A stretch of DNA of 64,000 nucleotides from Cucumis sativus (taxonomy: Eukaryota > Streptophyta > Magnoliopsida > Cucurbitales > Cucurbitaceae). The notes beneath the pieces are model-generated. The model saw only the letters and a program-made list of their open reading frames with translations, searched no databases and was not told where the DNA came from. The stretch covers positions 8,432,001 to 8,496,000 of the forward strand of contig NC_026657.2 in NCBI RefSeq assembly GCF_000004075.3, read 5' to 3'. Below, piece by piece: positions 25,151 to 38,750 of this stretch. A program made the translations under genes and the position numbers. Position 1 is the stretch's first letter, and each line of letters starts with the position of its first letter.

Positions 25151-28100
25151 GATTTCTACCTTTCTTTTCTTTTTGAAGAAAAAATGATTTTCTTTTGCAA
25201 AGGTATTGTAATAAATGCTGGAGTAGGGATTCAGTTGAGCTAAACTCATGTTGACAGAAAAACTGACATTTATGGCCAACTTTCAAGAAGAGAAACCTAT
25301 TTTTGAAAATTATCATTATTGTTGTTATTTAGTCGCAAAATTTTGGTTGATTTTAGAAAATATTAGTGGAATAAAATTAGAAGAAAAAAAAAGAAGCTAA
25401 CGTATAGAAAATATTCTTGAATTTTAAATTTTGATGAAAGAACTTTAAACATTAATTTTGAACAATACTCTCTTAGTTTAAAAAATGTTAAGCAAGTTCT
25501 TTTAAAAAATAAAGTATAGGTATTTTTTAAACAAAGTCTAAAAATATTCTTCATGTTGATAACCATTTTACTTTTAGTTTTAAATCAAACTTTATAAACA
25601 CCGCTCTTTCTAGTTAATTTTTGTATTTTGTTATCTACATTTCACTCACGTTTTTTAAAATCAAGCAAAACTTTTAAAAACTAAAAAACAGTTTTCAATT
25701 TTTTTTTTTTTTGTTTTTAGCTAAAAATAGATTTTAGAAAACAAATTATGGTATTATAATAGTTAAAGGAAAAGAAAGCAAAAATAAAATCTAAAATTTA
25801 AAAATAAAAACAAAATTATTATCAAACTAATATATGATATTTTCAATTAAGAAAAACGTCGGTTAGACAAACGACTAGTTGCAGTCTGAGTAATGACTTT
25901 AAGGCTGAGATATATTTGAGATTACAATTCAATCAATGTTCTGTTTAGGATCGGTAGCATTAGAATTTGGAGAGTTTTCTACCAAACAGCTTAGCAGTTT
26001 CGTTTGAACACTTAGTCGAATTAGATTTGTTAATCATTAGAACAATTCATGCAAACAAAGGTCCATATTTTCTTAATCTTCATTCATAATTTGCAACAAT
26101 GGCAAATTTTATTTCCAGATTTTTCCTATCAACTGTAATTCTGTAACTTATAATTTAGTTTTCTATTCATGAACAACACTTATAATATTGATTTAATAGA
26201 AAATTCAATAGTCGATCTAATTAGAGTTTGTTTACCTTCAAACTAGAGTTATATGTCATCACCAAACCTGTCTATTGGGGATTTAGGGGATTGACCTTAT
26301 AATCGATCTATAGAAATATAGTTATATAGTTTTCTATATATTGTATTTCTTTAGTTTCAAATTTCTCATCTAATAGTGAAGATTTCCTACTGTGAGTTGG
26401 AAAGAGTCAAACCAAGTGGATTTCTCGATAACTGTCGTTGACAAGTTTAAACTCAAGCATGAATCCTTTGTTGATCACGATAGAATATATCAATTATTGA
26501 TCGTAATGTCTAAAATTGTCTCCAACGGCTATTTATCAGTAAATATTTCATTGAATAATTTTTAATATTAGACTGTTTATGAAGTAACTCAAAGTTTATT
26601 TGACTAATAATTTCATCTCGTTTGGTTATTATTCTATTTTGAACCGTTAAAGTTGTTTGATTTTAAAGTTTCCATGGTTTTATTTTTTAATATAAGACTA
26701 TTACTTGTTAATGCTTTAAGGGTTAGCATAGTTAAGTATGGAAAGTAGTTTTTAATTAAACCTTAAATATATATCTTAGGTTGTAATTAACAAGTATTAT
26801 TTAACAATTCTCCAAGAAATTGAATTAGAAAAATTGGTGTTTGAACCAATTTCTATTAAGAATTGTTTGAAGACTTTTTTCTTTTCATCTCAAATGTCAA
26901 ATCCTAAAGTACTTTTAGGGCATTAGGCAATGCTTGAAACTTTAGCCATATCATTTTCTTTGTAGGTAAACCATCCATATCATATACAAAGACATGTAAT
27001 TGTTTGAAGCAACCATCTATTTATTGTGTAGGGTATGTAATATAATAATTTTCATCTAAATATTTATGTTATATAAATCTTAAAATATAAGGATAAAATA
27101 AAAGAAATAACAGTCGTAAATATATATCAGTCAAATCCAAAGTTTTATTGCGAAGAGTCTGTCAGTGATAGATCGATATTTGCAAAATAGTCTATCAATG
27201 GTAGACTTTGACAAGTTTTTATTGCTATATTTGTAACTATTCTCTAAAAAAAATACGACACCGATAGACCATCGATGATATTTAGGAATTTATGGACGAT
27301 AATCTTTATATTCCTTAAAACTATAGCCTTAAAACTATGATGATTGTCTTTATATTACATTACATTATATTATAACTACGAGTAGCAAATTAACTGCCAC
27401 ATATTCAAAAGGCCAAAGGGTCATTATTTCTAGAAGTCTCCCATCCTTCAACCACCGGACCAATGAACACTCGCCACATCAAGTACTCACGTGACTACAG
27501 AGATAGGAAGGGTTTTCTCTCTTTTTTTTAAAAAAAAATACAATTTAAGAATACTTTTCAAAATTTATATTAAACATGCTAATAAATAATCAAGTATTTT
27601 TAAAAAATAGTAATAGACTGAATTTAGGGTTAATAAAGTTAAACAGTTGAAATAGAATATTTAGTATTGTTTTGATGTATTTATTTCTTTACTTTTCAAA
27701 TAAAATAGAACAAACCTACAATGAAAATTGACCCCAAAAGAAATTGTTTATGTTATAAATAAAAAGTTATTACTATAATACGATGAGGTGAGATTAGATT
27801 TTATTTAAGTGAGCCTTTTATTTATTATTATTGTTATAATTAAATTAAATTACTGTGTGATTGAGATTTAGAGAGAGAGAGAAAGTCACACAAATCTATA
27901 ATATGATTTGTCAATAATTGAAGTTTAAAAAATTGGCAATATTGTTTCATGAGTGTTACATATAATTATAAAATTGGTTCTCAATAAATGGGCTCAATGT
28001 GGGAGGATCATATATTATAATCACGTGTGACGAAATTTAAAGATATCACAATCAGATATTAAAAAATATGTAAATTTATTGTTATTGTTTAATCAATTTT

Positions 28101-28940
28101 GTGTATATATGTATACTAAACTTTGTAGTTTATAATAAAATTATAATAGATAACAACAAACTAACAATATAGAATAAATTTAAGATTTATTGTATAGAAA
28201 ATAAAATTGGATAATTGAAAGTATTTATAGAGTAAAATGGAATAGATTACAAAGGATAGGAATGAAAATGGTATTTTATAAAACAATATGTTCTCAATAT
28301 CATATTGTTGAAATATTTTATAACTAAAAGGACCATTCAACTAACTTGTTGATGAGCTTTTTTAATCAATATATATATATATATATATAAAGATTATGCT
28401 TATAATCTCAAATATGATGTAAATATTAATAAATAGAGATGGGCTACAAAAAATAGCATGAATAAATGGAAAAAGAAAATTATGGTTCCAAGGGATTGTC
28501 TTACCTAAATTCACCAACTTTAATTTCTTAGAATTCACTTAGCTTTTATCAAACCCACACCTACACTCATCGTCCTTTCCTTTGTCAATGGAAAACTTGA
28601 TATCAAAACCTAAAGTCTCACACAAGGAATTTAGACAGGCCTAATATTGACACCATTTCTTTGTTGAAGACATGTTTGTGAAGTAGAAGGAAGTTGAAAA
28701 GGGAAAAGTAAAAGGAAAGGACAAGAATTAAGAAAAAAGAAAAAGTAGAGAGAGAGAGGATAAATGAGATATAACAATTTCTTACCTCCTCCCACTTTCC
28801 TTCCCTTTGCATCAAAGCCCCTAATTAAGCTTTCTTTTTCTTCTGCCCTGCATCTTCAATCAAACTCTCTTTCTACCCCATAAACACATGAAAAAAGAGA
28901 AAATAGAGGTACCTGCAAGATCTACAAGTGGTAGAGGAAA
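25151..28940. other. AT-rich intergenic with MITE fragment and microsatellites
   Basis: Long A/T-rich tracts with no coding frame that I trust. It contains a foldback-family fragment at about 27115-27250 (GTCTATCAATGGTAGAC followed by TTTTTATTGCTATATTTG), a GA run at about 27871-27886, and the (AT)n microsatellite at 28369-28389. The last 300 bp, pyrimidine-rich and then purine-rich, are the promoter and leader of the RING-H2 gene. Confidence 0.6.
28369..28389. repeat. (AT)n microsatellite
   Basis: An uninterrupted AT dinucleotide run of about ten units, about 550 bp upstream of the RING-H2 start codon. Likely length-polymorphic. Confidence 0.95.
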
Positions 28941-30089
28941 ATGGGTTCAGTAGGAAACTCAAATCAATGGCAGCCATATGCTTACAAAGATTGTTCTTTA
29001 GAGATTTGCAGCATATATTGTCCTCAATGGTGTTACATCATCTTTCCACCACCTCCACCTTTTGGCTATGGCAGCAATGGAGATTCTGCCACTGATTTCT
29101 CTCCTCTTATCATTGCTATCATTGGTATTTTGGCTAGTGCCTTCATTTTGGTAAGCTATTACACCATCATCTCCAAGTACTGCAGGAACAGAGCTTCCAC
29201 CAGCAACGACGCCATGGAAATGGAGGATGAAGAAAATATTTCCCAAATCCGTCATGAAAACCAGCTCCAAGCTCCTCCTCTTCCTCCTCCTGGCTTGGAT
29301 GAAGCTCTCATCAAGTCCATCACAGTCTGCAAGTACAAAAGAGGAGATGGGTTAGTTGAAGGCACTGATTGCTCAGTTTGCTTGAGTGAGTTTCAAGAAA
29401 ATGAGAGCTTAAGATTGCTCCCAAAGTGTAGCCATGCTTTTCATCTTCCTTGCATTGACACATGGCTTAAATCTCACTCGACTTGCCCTCTTTGCCGCTC
29501 CAATATTTCACCAACAAATCTTTTCTCAACCCCAACTCAAGAAATTCAAACAACACAACATTTTGTTTCATCTGCTTTTCAGTATCAGCATCAGCACAGA
29601 ACTAATGACACAATAGTGGTTGTAGTGGTTCAAGATTTGGATGATTTAACAGTAGTGAGGCAAGAAACTGTTGATTCTAGGCTTGAAAATGATGATGCTT
29701 CTTCCAAGAATCAAAGGGAAGGATGTGCAGCAGAGAGTCAAATTTCAGGGGCAAGAGAAAGAATGAATCAAGTTAGACAGGAATATGATGTTGTTGTGGA
29801 TGGTGTTGTTGAGCCATTTAGAAGGTCAGTTTCCTTGAATTCTTTATCATGGCAAGGGCAGGTTTCTGTTGCTGATATATTGAGAGTCAGTCAAGATAGT
29901 GAGGAAGAGGCAGAGGAAGATGAATTACAGCAAATGGGGATTGGATCTTCAAAAGTATTTGTTCAAGAGCAATCCCATTCCAATCACAGAACTGGGGTTT
30001 CCAACTTGGGAATGAATAGATCTATTTCAACTGGGAAACTGGGTTTTACAAATTATGGGAAAGGAAAGAGTTGCATCATTTCCAGTTGA
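28941..30089 (+). CDS. ATL-type RING-H2 E3 ubiquitin ligase (ATL51/52-like)
   Basis: A single intronless frame of 382 codons, as is usual in the ATL family. The N terminus is close to what I recall of Arabidopsis ATL51/ATL52 (MGS.GN.., then CPQWCYIIFPPPPPF at 27-41). One transmembrane helix lies at about 54-78 (PLIIAIIGILASAFILVSYY). The GLD motif is at 118-120. The RING-H2 ligands are C144, C147, C163, H165, H168, C171, C182 and C185, with the Trp of DTWLKSH at 175 for E2 contact. The long C-terminal tail (about 190-382) is polar, with a conserved-looking FRRSVSLNSLSW word and an acidic patch. Family knowledge: ATLs are membrane E3 ligases, often quickly induced by elicitors. The substrate is unknown. 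Confidence 0.95.
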   Translation: MGSVGNSNQWQPYAYKDCSLEICSIYCPQWCYIIFPPPPPFGYGSNGDSATDFSPLIIAIIGILASAFILVSYYTIISKYCRNRASTSNDAMEMEDEENISQIRHENQLQAPPLPPPGLDEALIKSITVCKYKRGDGLVEGTDCSVCLSEFQENESLRLLPKCSHAFHLPCIDTWLKSHSTCPLCRSNISPTNLFSTPTQEIQTTQHFVSSAFQYQHQHRTNDTIVVVVVQDLDDLTVVRQETVDSRLENDDASSKNQREGCAAESQISGARERMNQVRQEYDVVVDGVVEPFRRSVSLNSLSWQGQVSVADILRVSQDSEEEAEEDELQQMGIGSSKVFVQEQSHSNHRTGVSNLGMNRSISTGKLGFTNYGKGKSCIISS

Positions 30090-31519
30090 AAGTAGATTTA
30101 CAAACTGTACAAAATTTGAAAAATTTTCACTCTTACTTCTGTAATATATTGGCGAAATCAAAGAAGAAAACCCAGATTCATACAAGATTAGCAGACTAGA
30201 TGGACTGAATTCGAATGTACATTTTACGATTTACAGGCCTCTTCAGAGATGTTACTCATGCATCATATTCTGTCATCTATTAAAGAGTTCTCTTTTTTTT
30301 TTTGGTTGGATTTTGCTGATGGTAACTGACCAGAATTGTCTGAACTATTGAATTTCTAAAAGTTTTAAACTCAAGGCAGTGTGGTTTTGAAGCCTAAGAA
30401 TTGTCTCAATGATTAGCACTTTTCTACTGTCTATTATGCTCTTTCACTTTGTTGCCTTATGCAGAGTTGTCAGAATCTCTGTAGGGCTACCTAATTCACT
30501 TTGCATAATGTAAGAGGGAAAGAATGGTTAAACTTGAATTTCAATATTTAAATTTTAAATTTTCTTCTTTTTCTATTCTTCCATGTGAAGTTTTGAGCTT
30601 TTAAATCGAAACTTGTCTCAACAAAAGTATTCATGTCAGATACTGACAACAAAGAAAAACAATCTAAATCAGACAAAGTTCAAGGACCATATCTATATAA
30701 TAAGGGGGGAGAAGTGTACAAATTAATAACGTAAAGAAGTATTAAAAATACTGGCAAACAATACTGCCTAAATCTCAACCTCCATTTATGAGGTTCAGAT
30801 TGATGCTTGATCATATTGGTTTGCTCTTAGAACAAACCATTTCAACCATAATAGCAAGAAAGATGGATTGAAGTTAGGTGCAGACCTCTTTGACAAACAG
30901 CAGAGTTACCATCATCTTCTTGTTTGGAGAGGGAAAATGTTGACCAACACTTCAAATTTTGCATTGAAGCCCAGAGAGAGAGAGGCGTCATACCTTGATT
31001 GGCTAAACTCGCATTCTGAAGGCAACATCTCAACTTTGAAAAAGATTTTGGGAATTTAGCAGAAAATGGACCACTAGATATCCTTCCATCATTGTCACAA
31101 GCATTCTGGTCCATGCTTGAATATTTATTGATTGTTGAGATGCTGATGGAGGTCAAATGTAAAATAATAACTCCATGTCGAAGCACCTTTTCCTTTTATC
31201 ATTTTGCTTCTCTTTTTTCATTGAACTAACCAATAAGATAGAGGCACTTAGTTATCATCAATGAAGTGCTCCATGAAGCATCATTCTCATTTTATAAAAA
31301 AACCATAAACATTTTTTTTACAATTAAAATTATGGACGTTGTAAAGTCAATGTTACATGATGTGGAAAAGCAGGGGGGCAAAGGAATAAACCTTGGGGAA
31401 ATTTTTTGGCTTGATGCCTAAGAACTTGGAGATTTATTCACTATGAGTTAAATAACAATGCAAAAACATGAAATCAAATAATTACAGAAGAGTTTATAGG
31501 ATGATCAGATGCCTGTTAC
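30090..31519. other. Convergent 3' regions, no gene called
   Basis: This lies between the 3' ends of the RING-H2 gene (+) and the NPH3 gene (-) and should hold both 3' UTRs. A - strand frame at 30842-31186 (about 114 codons) is not similar to the NPH3 C terminus and is probably chance or 3' UTR. Confidence 0.5.
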
Positions 31520-33405
31520 TCAAGTCCCTAATTTTGGATGAACCCTTTTCTTTTTAACTTGGCAATTGCAGTTGTTCATCTTATTTATGCAACCGAACTT
31601 TCTTTTCATTTCTCTCCACATGTTTGTCTTCTCTTTTTTCACCATGTGGACGCAGCCTTCCTCAATCTCTTTCCTCATCACATGACACTCTTTCTCCAGT
31701 TCTATCACCTTGTTGCTCATTTTCTCCATTTCATTTTTTACTATTGCTTCACTTAAGTTCAACTCTCTATCATTTTCAACCTCGTCCTGTGTCAATTTGT
31801 TGTCCGTACGCTGAATATCCTTCACAATCGCATCACGTAGCTGTAATTGCACCAAAAAAAGCACTTGGACCACGATTCTTAACGGCAGTCGCTGGTTCTT
31901 GGCGGCATGTTCACATGCTTCAGCTGACATCCTGTGGTAGTCCAGCCCTCTGCACACTTCTTCTCTCTCAGATTCTGTCAGGAAGCTATGCTTGTCCAGA
32001 TATGTATCAATAGCTCTGTATATTCCATCGGAGCTCCTATCAGTTCCCATTGATGCGGCACTTGACATTTCAACTAATGAAACAAATGCATTAATCTCCA
32101 AATCTCTGTCACTAGCAACCTCAAACAAGAATTCCTCAATGAGTTTTGCTGCGGCAATTAATCCTTCCATATTTGAACCATAATCTCTATAGAAGTGCTT
32201 TATAATTCGCTTCACACACTCAATATCGTAACGCCTTTCCTTAGCATAGCCTCGAGAAGGAATTAAAAGGTCACTTGCTGTAGCTTGATCAAGCTGCTTT
32301 CCTATCCTCAACTCAAGTCCATTTCTACAACCAGCATTAGCTTCCAAACGAATGGCAAACCGGAGCATTTCAAACAATATTGTGCAAGGAAATAGTCCCT
32401 TCTGATGAGGCATTAGCCTTTCTACTGCTTCTATAACTTCCCTTTGACGGTTTGTTTTACATACTGAAATTTTTTCATCTCCCTTAGCACTGCAAAACAC
32501 CCACTTCTTTGAATACTTCAAAAGGGATGCAGCTACAAATCTCAGCGGGACAGCATGCCGGTTCAGGGAATGAATGGTCAGTTCATACAGTGAAAGAGGC
32601 AGAATTGTCAAATCCTCAGACTGCCATTCAGAAACAAAGAGTTTTCTTCTTGCACTTGGATTGTGATGAAGCACGTCATCCTCACTGAGTTCGTCACTTA
32701 TGAAATTCACAATCGGTTCGCCAAGGAGATATGGATTATTCACTGCCTTACCGACCAAAGATTCGATGCATTCGTCAACAAGGCCTGTATCCACTGCCTG
32801 TTGCATGATATCTTCTGTTGTAAGAAAAGCCTTAATGGTTTCATTCCAGCTAGGGAGGATTTTCTGTTCAAAGAAGGTAAGTGCTTTGCTCAACAGATTA
32901 TTTGGGCTGTGACTTTCAGTCATCCCCAGATAGAAAGCAAGACAAGCTAAAGGAAGCACATTCTCACATGACATTTTCAGACGAAACCCATGGCAGAACC
33001 TTGCAACAAGTTCAAATGTATTTGGATGAGCTGGTATGTTTCTGAGGAACTCTTGGATACTGTCCTCGGATTTTTCTTTCAATAACTCCGCTATCTTCCC
33101 TGACTTTTCAACTATAATATCCTATGGAAAAAACAATAAACATAACCAAAACAAATCACAAAAAAAATATGTAACTGAATCCAGAATCCCATATTCTCAC
33201 CCTATCCAAATTGAAGGGCACCCCACTGACATGAAACTGTATATCAGTTCTAGATTTAGGCTTAGGCAACCTGCAAACCATAATGAAGATGAGCGACCGT
33301 TTGGAAACAACCATGACGTGAAAAATTAAAGGGTTAGCAAAAAATGCATGAAAGTAAAATAGTTCTTCACCAATAAGAGGCATTCTTGTCTGATTTGTCT
33401 ACCAT
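31520..33405 (-). CDS. BTB/POZ and NPH3 domain protein
   Basis: Three coding exons: 33405-33371, 33270-33201 and 33121-31520, giving 568 aa in one frame. The N terminus has the family word LPKPKSRTDIQFHVSGVPF followed by a divergent BTB-like region (about 20-110). The NPH3 domain follows (about 180-450) and includes YRAIDTYLDKH, LTESEREEVCRGLDYHRMS and RLPLRIVVQVLF. A coiled coil (about 480-530) and a basic tail ending VHPKLGT close the protein. NPH3 family members act as CUL3 ligase adaptors or plasma-membrane scaffolds; NPH3 and RPT2 link phototropins to auxin transport. This one is not NPH3 or RPT2 itself by the parts I can compare. The 11-codon first coding exon is assigned from splice sites; a leader intron probably lies upstream. 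Confidence 0.92.
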
Positions 33406-34164
33406 GTTTTGAATGTCCTTCTGTATAATCTACAAAAAAAAAAAGAAAAAAACACCACAAAACAGGAGTCAGGAGTTAGTTCTTAAGTTATTATTTCCAT
33501 CTAGTTTCAAATAATCAGAACTTTGTAGTTCTCTCACAGATCATTCCAGACAGTGATTTCCCAAAATTGCAGTCATCGTTTTTGCTATCGAAATAACGCT
33601 ACTGTAAATAAACTATAGTGGCTCTAACGCATCAACATTTTGAGATATAATGTAGTTTAGTTCAAACGCGATAACGAACAAAGTAAGCAGCTAAGTCAAA
33701 GCCTAAACAGCAGGCATATGAACACAAAAGTTGAAAATGTAAGCGCGATCAAAATGCTGAGAAATACAGCCATTACCGAGATGATTCTTCTACCGAAACA
33801 ATAAATTGCATAAAGAACTGATAAAAACCACATCGAGAACTAAATAATTAGTTCCATGGAATGGAAAATGGAGATTAAATTGAAAGAAAACTTACAAAAT
33901 CAAATGTGGGTATCTGAAATCCTCGTGTTATTTGGACTTAGTCACGTAGAAAGAGAGAGAACAGAGTATAGAACTTGAATATTTCAACGAAAGAAAGAAA
34001 AGAAAATGGAAGAAAGGAAGTGAGATGTAGCGGTAACTATCCAAAACTAGTGGGATTCTGTTACTTGAACTAAAAGAAATTTATTTCTTTCTTTTCAAAC
34101 TTTAAACATTTTTCTATTCAACATTTTAGTTTAAGTTTAGTTCTTCATTTTTTTGTTTTGAGCA

Positions 34165-34260
34165 AGTGTCTACTTGGTAGCTCAATTGACACTTAGTATA
34201 TACTCGACATAAGAGAGATCGTAGTATTTTCTAGTTTGTTTCGTAGATCAGCACGATTTG
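34165..34260 (+). mobile_element. tRNA-derived SINE head remnant
   Basis: TTGGTAGCTCAATTGACAC is a good pol III A box (TRGCNNARY-type). It is followed by TTAGTATATACTCGACATAA and a degenerate region where the B box should be. The spacing and the CTCGAC word match the remnant at 21755-21840 in opposite orientation, so both probably belong to one tRNA-derived family. Confidence 0.4.
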
Positions 34261-34761
34261 AAGAAAAATGTAAAGTTTGATCTTAAACCTTCATACATAT
34301 TTTTTTAAATAGAAACATGATTGTCCTCTAATTTTCAACCTAAGTTCAAAAGTTAGAAATATAAGTTTTGCTTATTAAAAAGTACAAAGAAAAAAGAAAA
34401 AAAAAAAAAGAGAAAAAAAACATTAAAGGCTAAAATTATATAGTAAAATAGAATGAAACTCAAAGTATACTTTATGAACAGTTGGAAACGTGACATTTAA
34501 ACTAATTTTTTAATAAGTATAACATAATGCAAAAGAGCTTATAAATATACCAAAATTTAGGGATAGCTTTCAAAGTCTATTAGTGAAATACCACAACGTT
34601 GGTAAGTCTATCACTGTCTTATGAGCAATAGAAATTTTGATCGATAATTTTTTTAAATATTTGCAAGCATTTAAAAATGTCGCTATATAGAAAGATTTTG
34701 TTTTCCTATATATTTTTTAAGATAATTATAATTGATGGCTACTATATAAATAATAATTAAT

Positions 34762-34926
34762 GATATAGCAACATTTAAAAAATTACAAATATAGCAAAAC
34801 TATCGATGATAGTCTCAAAGACTCGTATGAGTAATTGCAACATGGTTTATCGATGATAAATTTCTATCATTGATAAAATTTAACCAATTTTATTATATTT
34901 ATAATTTTTTTAAATATTATTATATA
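34762..34926. mobile_element. Foldback MITE with about 38-bp inverted arms
   Basis: The left arm 34762-34800 (GATATAGCAACATTTAAAAA, then TTACAAATATAGCAAAA) is the inverted match of the right arm 34889-34926 (TTTATTATATTTATAATTTT, then TTAAATATTATTATATA) with a handful of mismatches. The roughly 90-bp interior has TATCGATGATAG and TCTATCATTGATA palindromes. A second partial copy abuts on the left (about 34530-34700, ending AAAAATGTCGCTATATAG). Related pieces occur at 11590-11735, 12036-12085 and about 27115-27250. Confidence 0.6.
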
Positions 34927-35004
34927 CTGTAATTGATACGTTTCATTATTAAACTCTGGTTTTATTTGTAGGCTTCCTTGATGCTATTTGATGGACCTGT
35001 AACT

Positions 35005-35127
35005 AAGCCCAAACAAACAAAAACCCGAAGAATGGGCTTAAAGCCCAATTACTGAAAAATATGGGCCGAAGACGTAGATCGTGATTCGGTAGGGCTATAT
35101 AATCAGCCGGAGAAAACTCTAGGGTTT
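35005..35127 (+). promoter_or_regulatory. Ribosomal-protein promoter: site II, TATA and telo-box
   Basis: Upstream of the eL43 start codon lie four site II cores (TGGGCY or its complement) at about 35006-35011, 35033-35038, 35042-35047 and 35062-35067, a TATA box (CTATATAAT, 35095-35103) and a telo-box (complement of AAACCCTAG, 35119-35127). This is the known combination for plant ribosomal protein genes, where site II binds TCP factors and the telo-box boosts expression in dividing cells. The telo-box sits just about where transcription should begin. Confidence 0.8.
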
Positions 35128-35198
35128 TCCCGCTTAGCCGTTCAGTCTCTGCATCAGCGTCTGCCCAGAGGTGCCCTTGTTCCGTCAAAGCCTCAACA

Positions 35199-36698
<1,500 letters not shown>

Positions 36699-38750
36699 GT
36701 TAGATTTATATTTTGTTTTCATTCCGTTTTGTGTTATACTACCTGTTTGTTAGTGTAGAGTTCTTGGAAGAAGATTGTTCTAAGCAATTTGTGTACCCAT
36801 TTGACTTTATTTCAAGTTCTCACTCTGGAGCTTCTAACCTAGCTCTGCTTTGTTTTTTAGCCATTTGAAAGTATCCTGGATTTTTGGGACACCTACTTTT
36901 TGATCAGTTGGCAAATTTTTTGTTTTCAATTGTTATCAGCTATTATCGTAATTTGGCTTGCTTCTTTATGTACTTTCATCTCTTGGGATATTTTTTCTAG
37001 TAACACAAATGAGTACCATACTTCCACCATTGCCATAATGGAGAGATTCTTTTTAGAAACTGTCTGTTTTTGAAATTTTACTAAGAATACAAGTATGCAA
37101 AATATACATTATAATTTGCAAGAAGTGGGTAGAAATTAGACTTACGAAGAATGACTTTTATAGAAAAAATATATATATTTTTTATAATTTCCCTCGTATT
37201 AATATTGGGGATAATGATGGAGATTTGAAGGTTGATCTTAGATAATGGATGGAGGCTTCTCCCTTGAACTAGAAAGAAGAGACGTTAGTTTTAAAAATAT
37301 AATCTGATAATGACAATAAAAGTACAAAAAAAACACTCCAACAGAAAATAACATAAAATAATGGAACAGTGTTAAAAAAATACTAATTAAGCTAGAAGTG
37401 CATTTATAGTGATTTTTCAGCAAAAGATTTTTTAAAATTTTATTTTTATTTAAACATTTTTTTTTATAGAAACTTCTCTTTAGAAAAAAACAGTTTAACA
37501 AATAGTTTTTAAAATTTTCTTTCCACAAAAAAATTTCTTACCATCTCGTCCAAGGCTTCATGAAGCCCTCTACTCAAATTCTGAAGAAAAAAGTAATTTT
37601 GAAAGGTAAGAGAAGGCAGATATTAGATTAAAAAGCTAAAGCCAAATCCAACAAGTGTAGGAGTAGTGGCTTCATTTGAAAATGTGCATCGGAAGCTGCC
37701 TCAGAAAAATTAGGTTATCTCAAAATACCAAAATAGTTTGTTATATATACTAAGGTATCTTTATTAGTAAAACTCAAAGTTGACTGGTGGGAATTTCGAT
37801 GAGAAGATAATGGAAGGTGTTGTCCGAAAGTTTGTTCATGAAATTTTCATCCCTTAGAATAAAAACTCCCTTGTGGTCGATTTTTTTTGTTTTTTTGTTT
37901 TCTTTTTTTTTTGAAAATTTAGGTTATTTTTGTTTGTTGCATCTCTATAAATATTCCTGAAAATTTAGGAAGCCTTTATATCGGTTGAGGTTTCGATTTT
38001 TGAACTGTTAGAGGCATTGCCTTCCACGAACATATGAAATTAGCAACATGGAAACAATTCAATCTGATTTTGAAGTCGAGGATCAAAGTAGCAACAAATA
38101 AGTTCTTAAAGGAAGTTAAACTTGTATGAGGTGGATTTGGAGTTGTTAGCTGCACATTAGGGATTGATATGTTTCATTTCGGTTTGGCTGGTTTGAATCA
38201 AGTCAAATGCAGATCGATTAGGTTTCAAATTCAGTTTTGGTATTTTGAAAATAGATGGGGATTATATATTTTTTGACTCAGTTTAGAAAAAGAGCAAAAT
38301 TATTGAAGTGTAAATATATTGATAGAAAGTTAAATGATCTACAAATAGCTTGTTCTTTGTACCTACTCCCCAGTGAATTTTCTTACATATCCATTCGTTT
38401 GATAACCCGACCCCTAACTGAGCTCTACGTGGTCGCATCTCCTCATAAAATCAACATTGAACCCGAATGAAGGAAGAGTGGAACAAAAAGAGTTCGTTGG
38501 ACAATTTCCCTCTTTTAGTACATCAGGTAAAATAGCCTACGCAGCATAATCCTAAACATTCTGAAGTTAAAAAAAAACCCTAAAAGTGTGGGTAGATATT
38601 TCATAGAATTATTCACCAAATGAACATAAAACCCTAAAGGCATATGCGATCAATAATCATCATCGAGTAGAATGTGAAGTGGTGGGAGGCTTGTAGATTG
38701 CATGGAAAACATACATACTTTAACATCAAGAAACATGCCTGAAGATAATT
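36699..38750. other. 3' UTR and intergenic, nothing recognised
   Basis: The eL43 3' UTR occupies the first few hundred bases. The rest is AT-rich with A/T runs around 37320-37520 and 37880-37920. The far right is the 3' UTR of the COX23-like gene. Small frames on both strands look random. Confidence 0.55.

Larger units (their letters stand above)
33406..35004. other. Divergent promoter region with SINE and MITE remnants
   Basis: It lies between the NPH3 gene (-) and ribosomal protein eL43 (+). The left part (33406 to about 34020) holds the NPH3 leader and probably a leader intron. From about 34080 it is AT-rich and carries the SINE-like and foldback elements listed separately. No protein-coding frame is convincing. 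Confidence 0.6.

Noticed and set aside
30842-31186. A 114-codon - strand frame downstream of the NPH3 stop codon
   Set aside because: Not similar to NPH3 tails; the NPH3 protein already ends with a family-like VHPKLGT. More likely 3' UTR.
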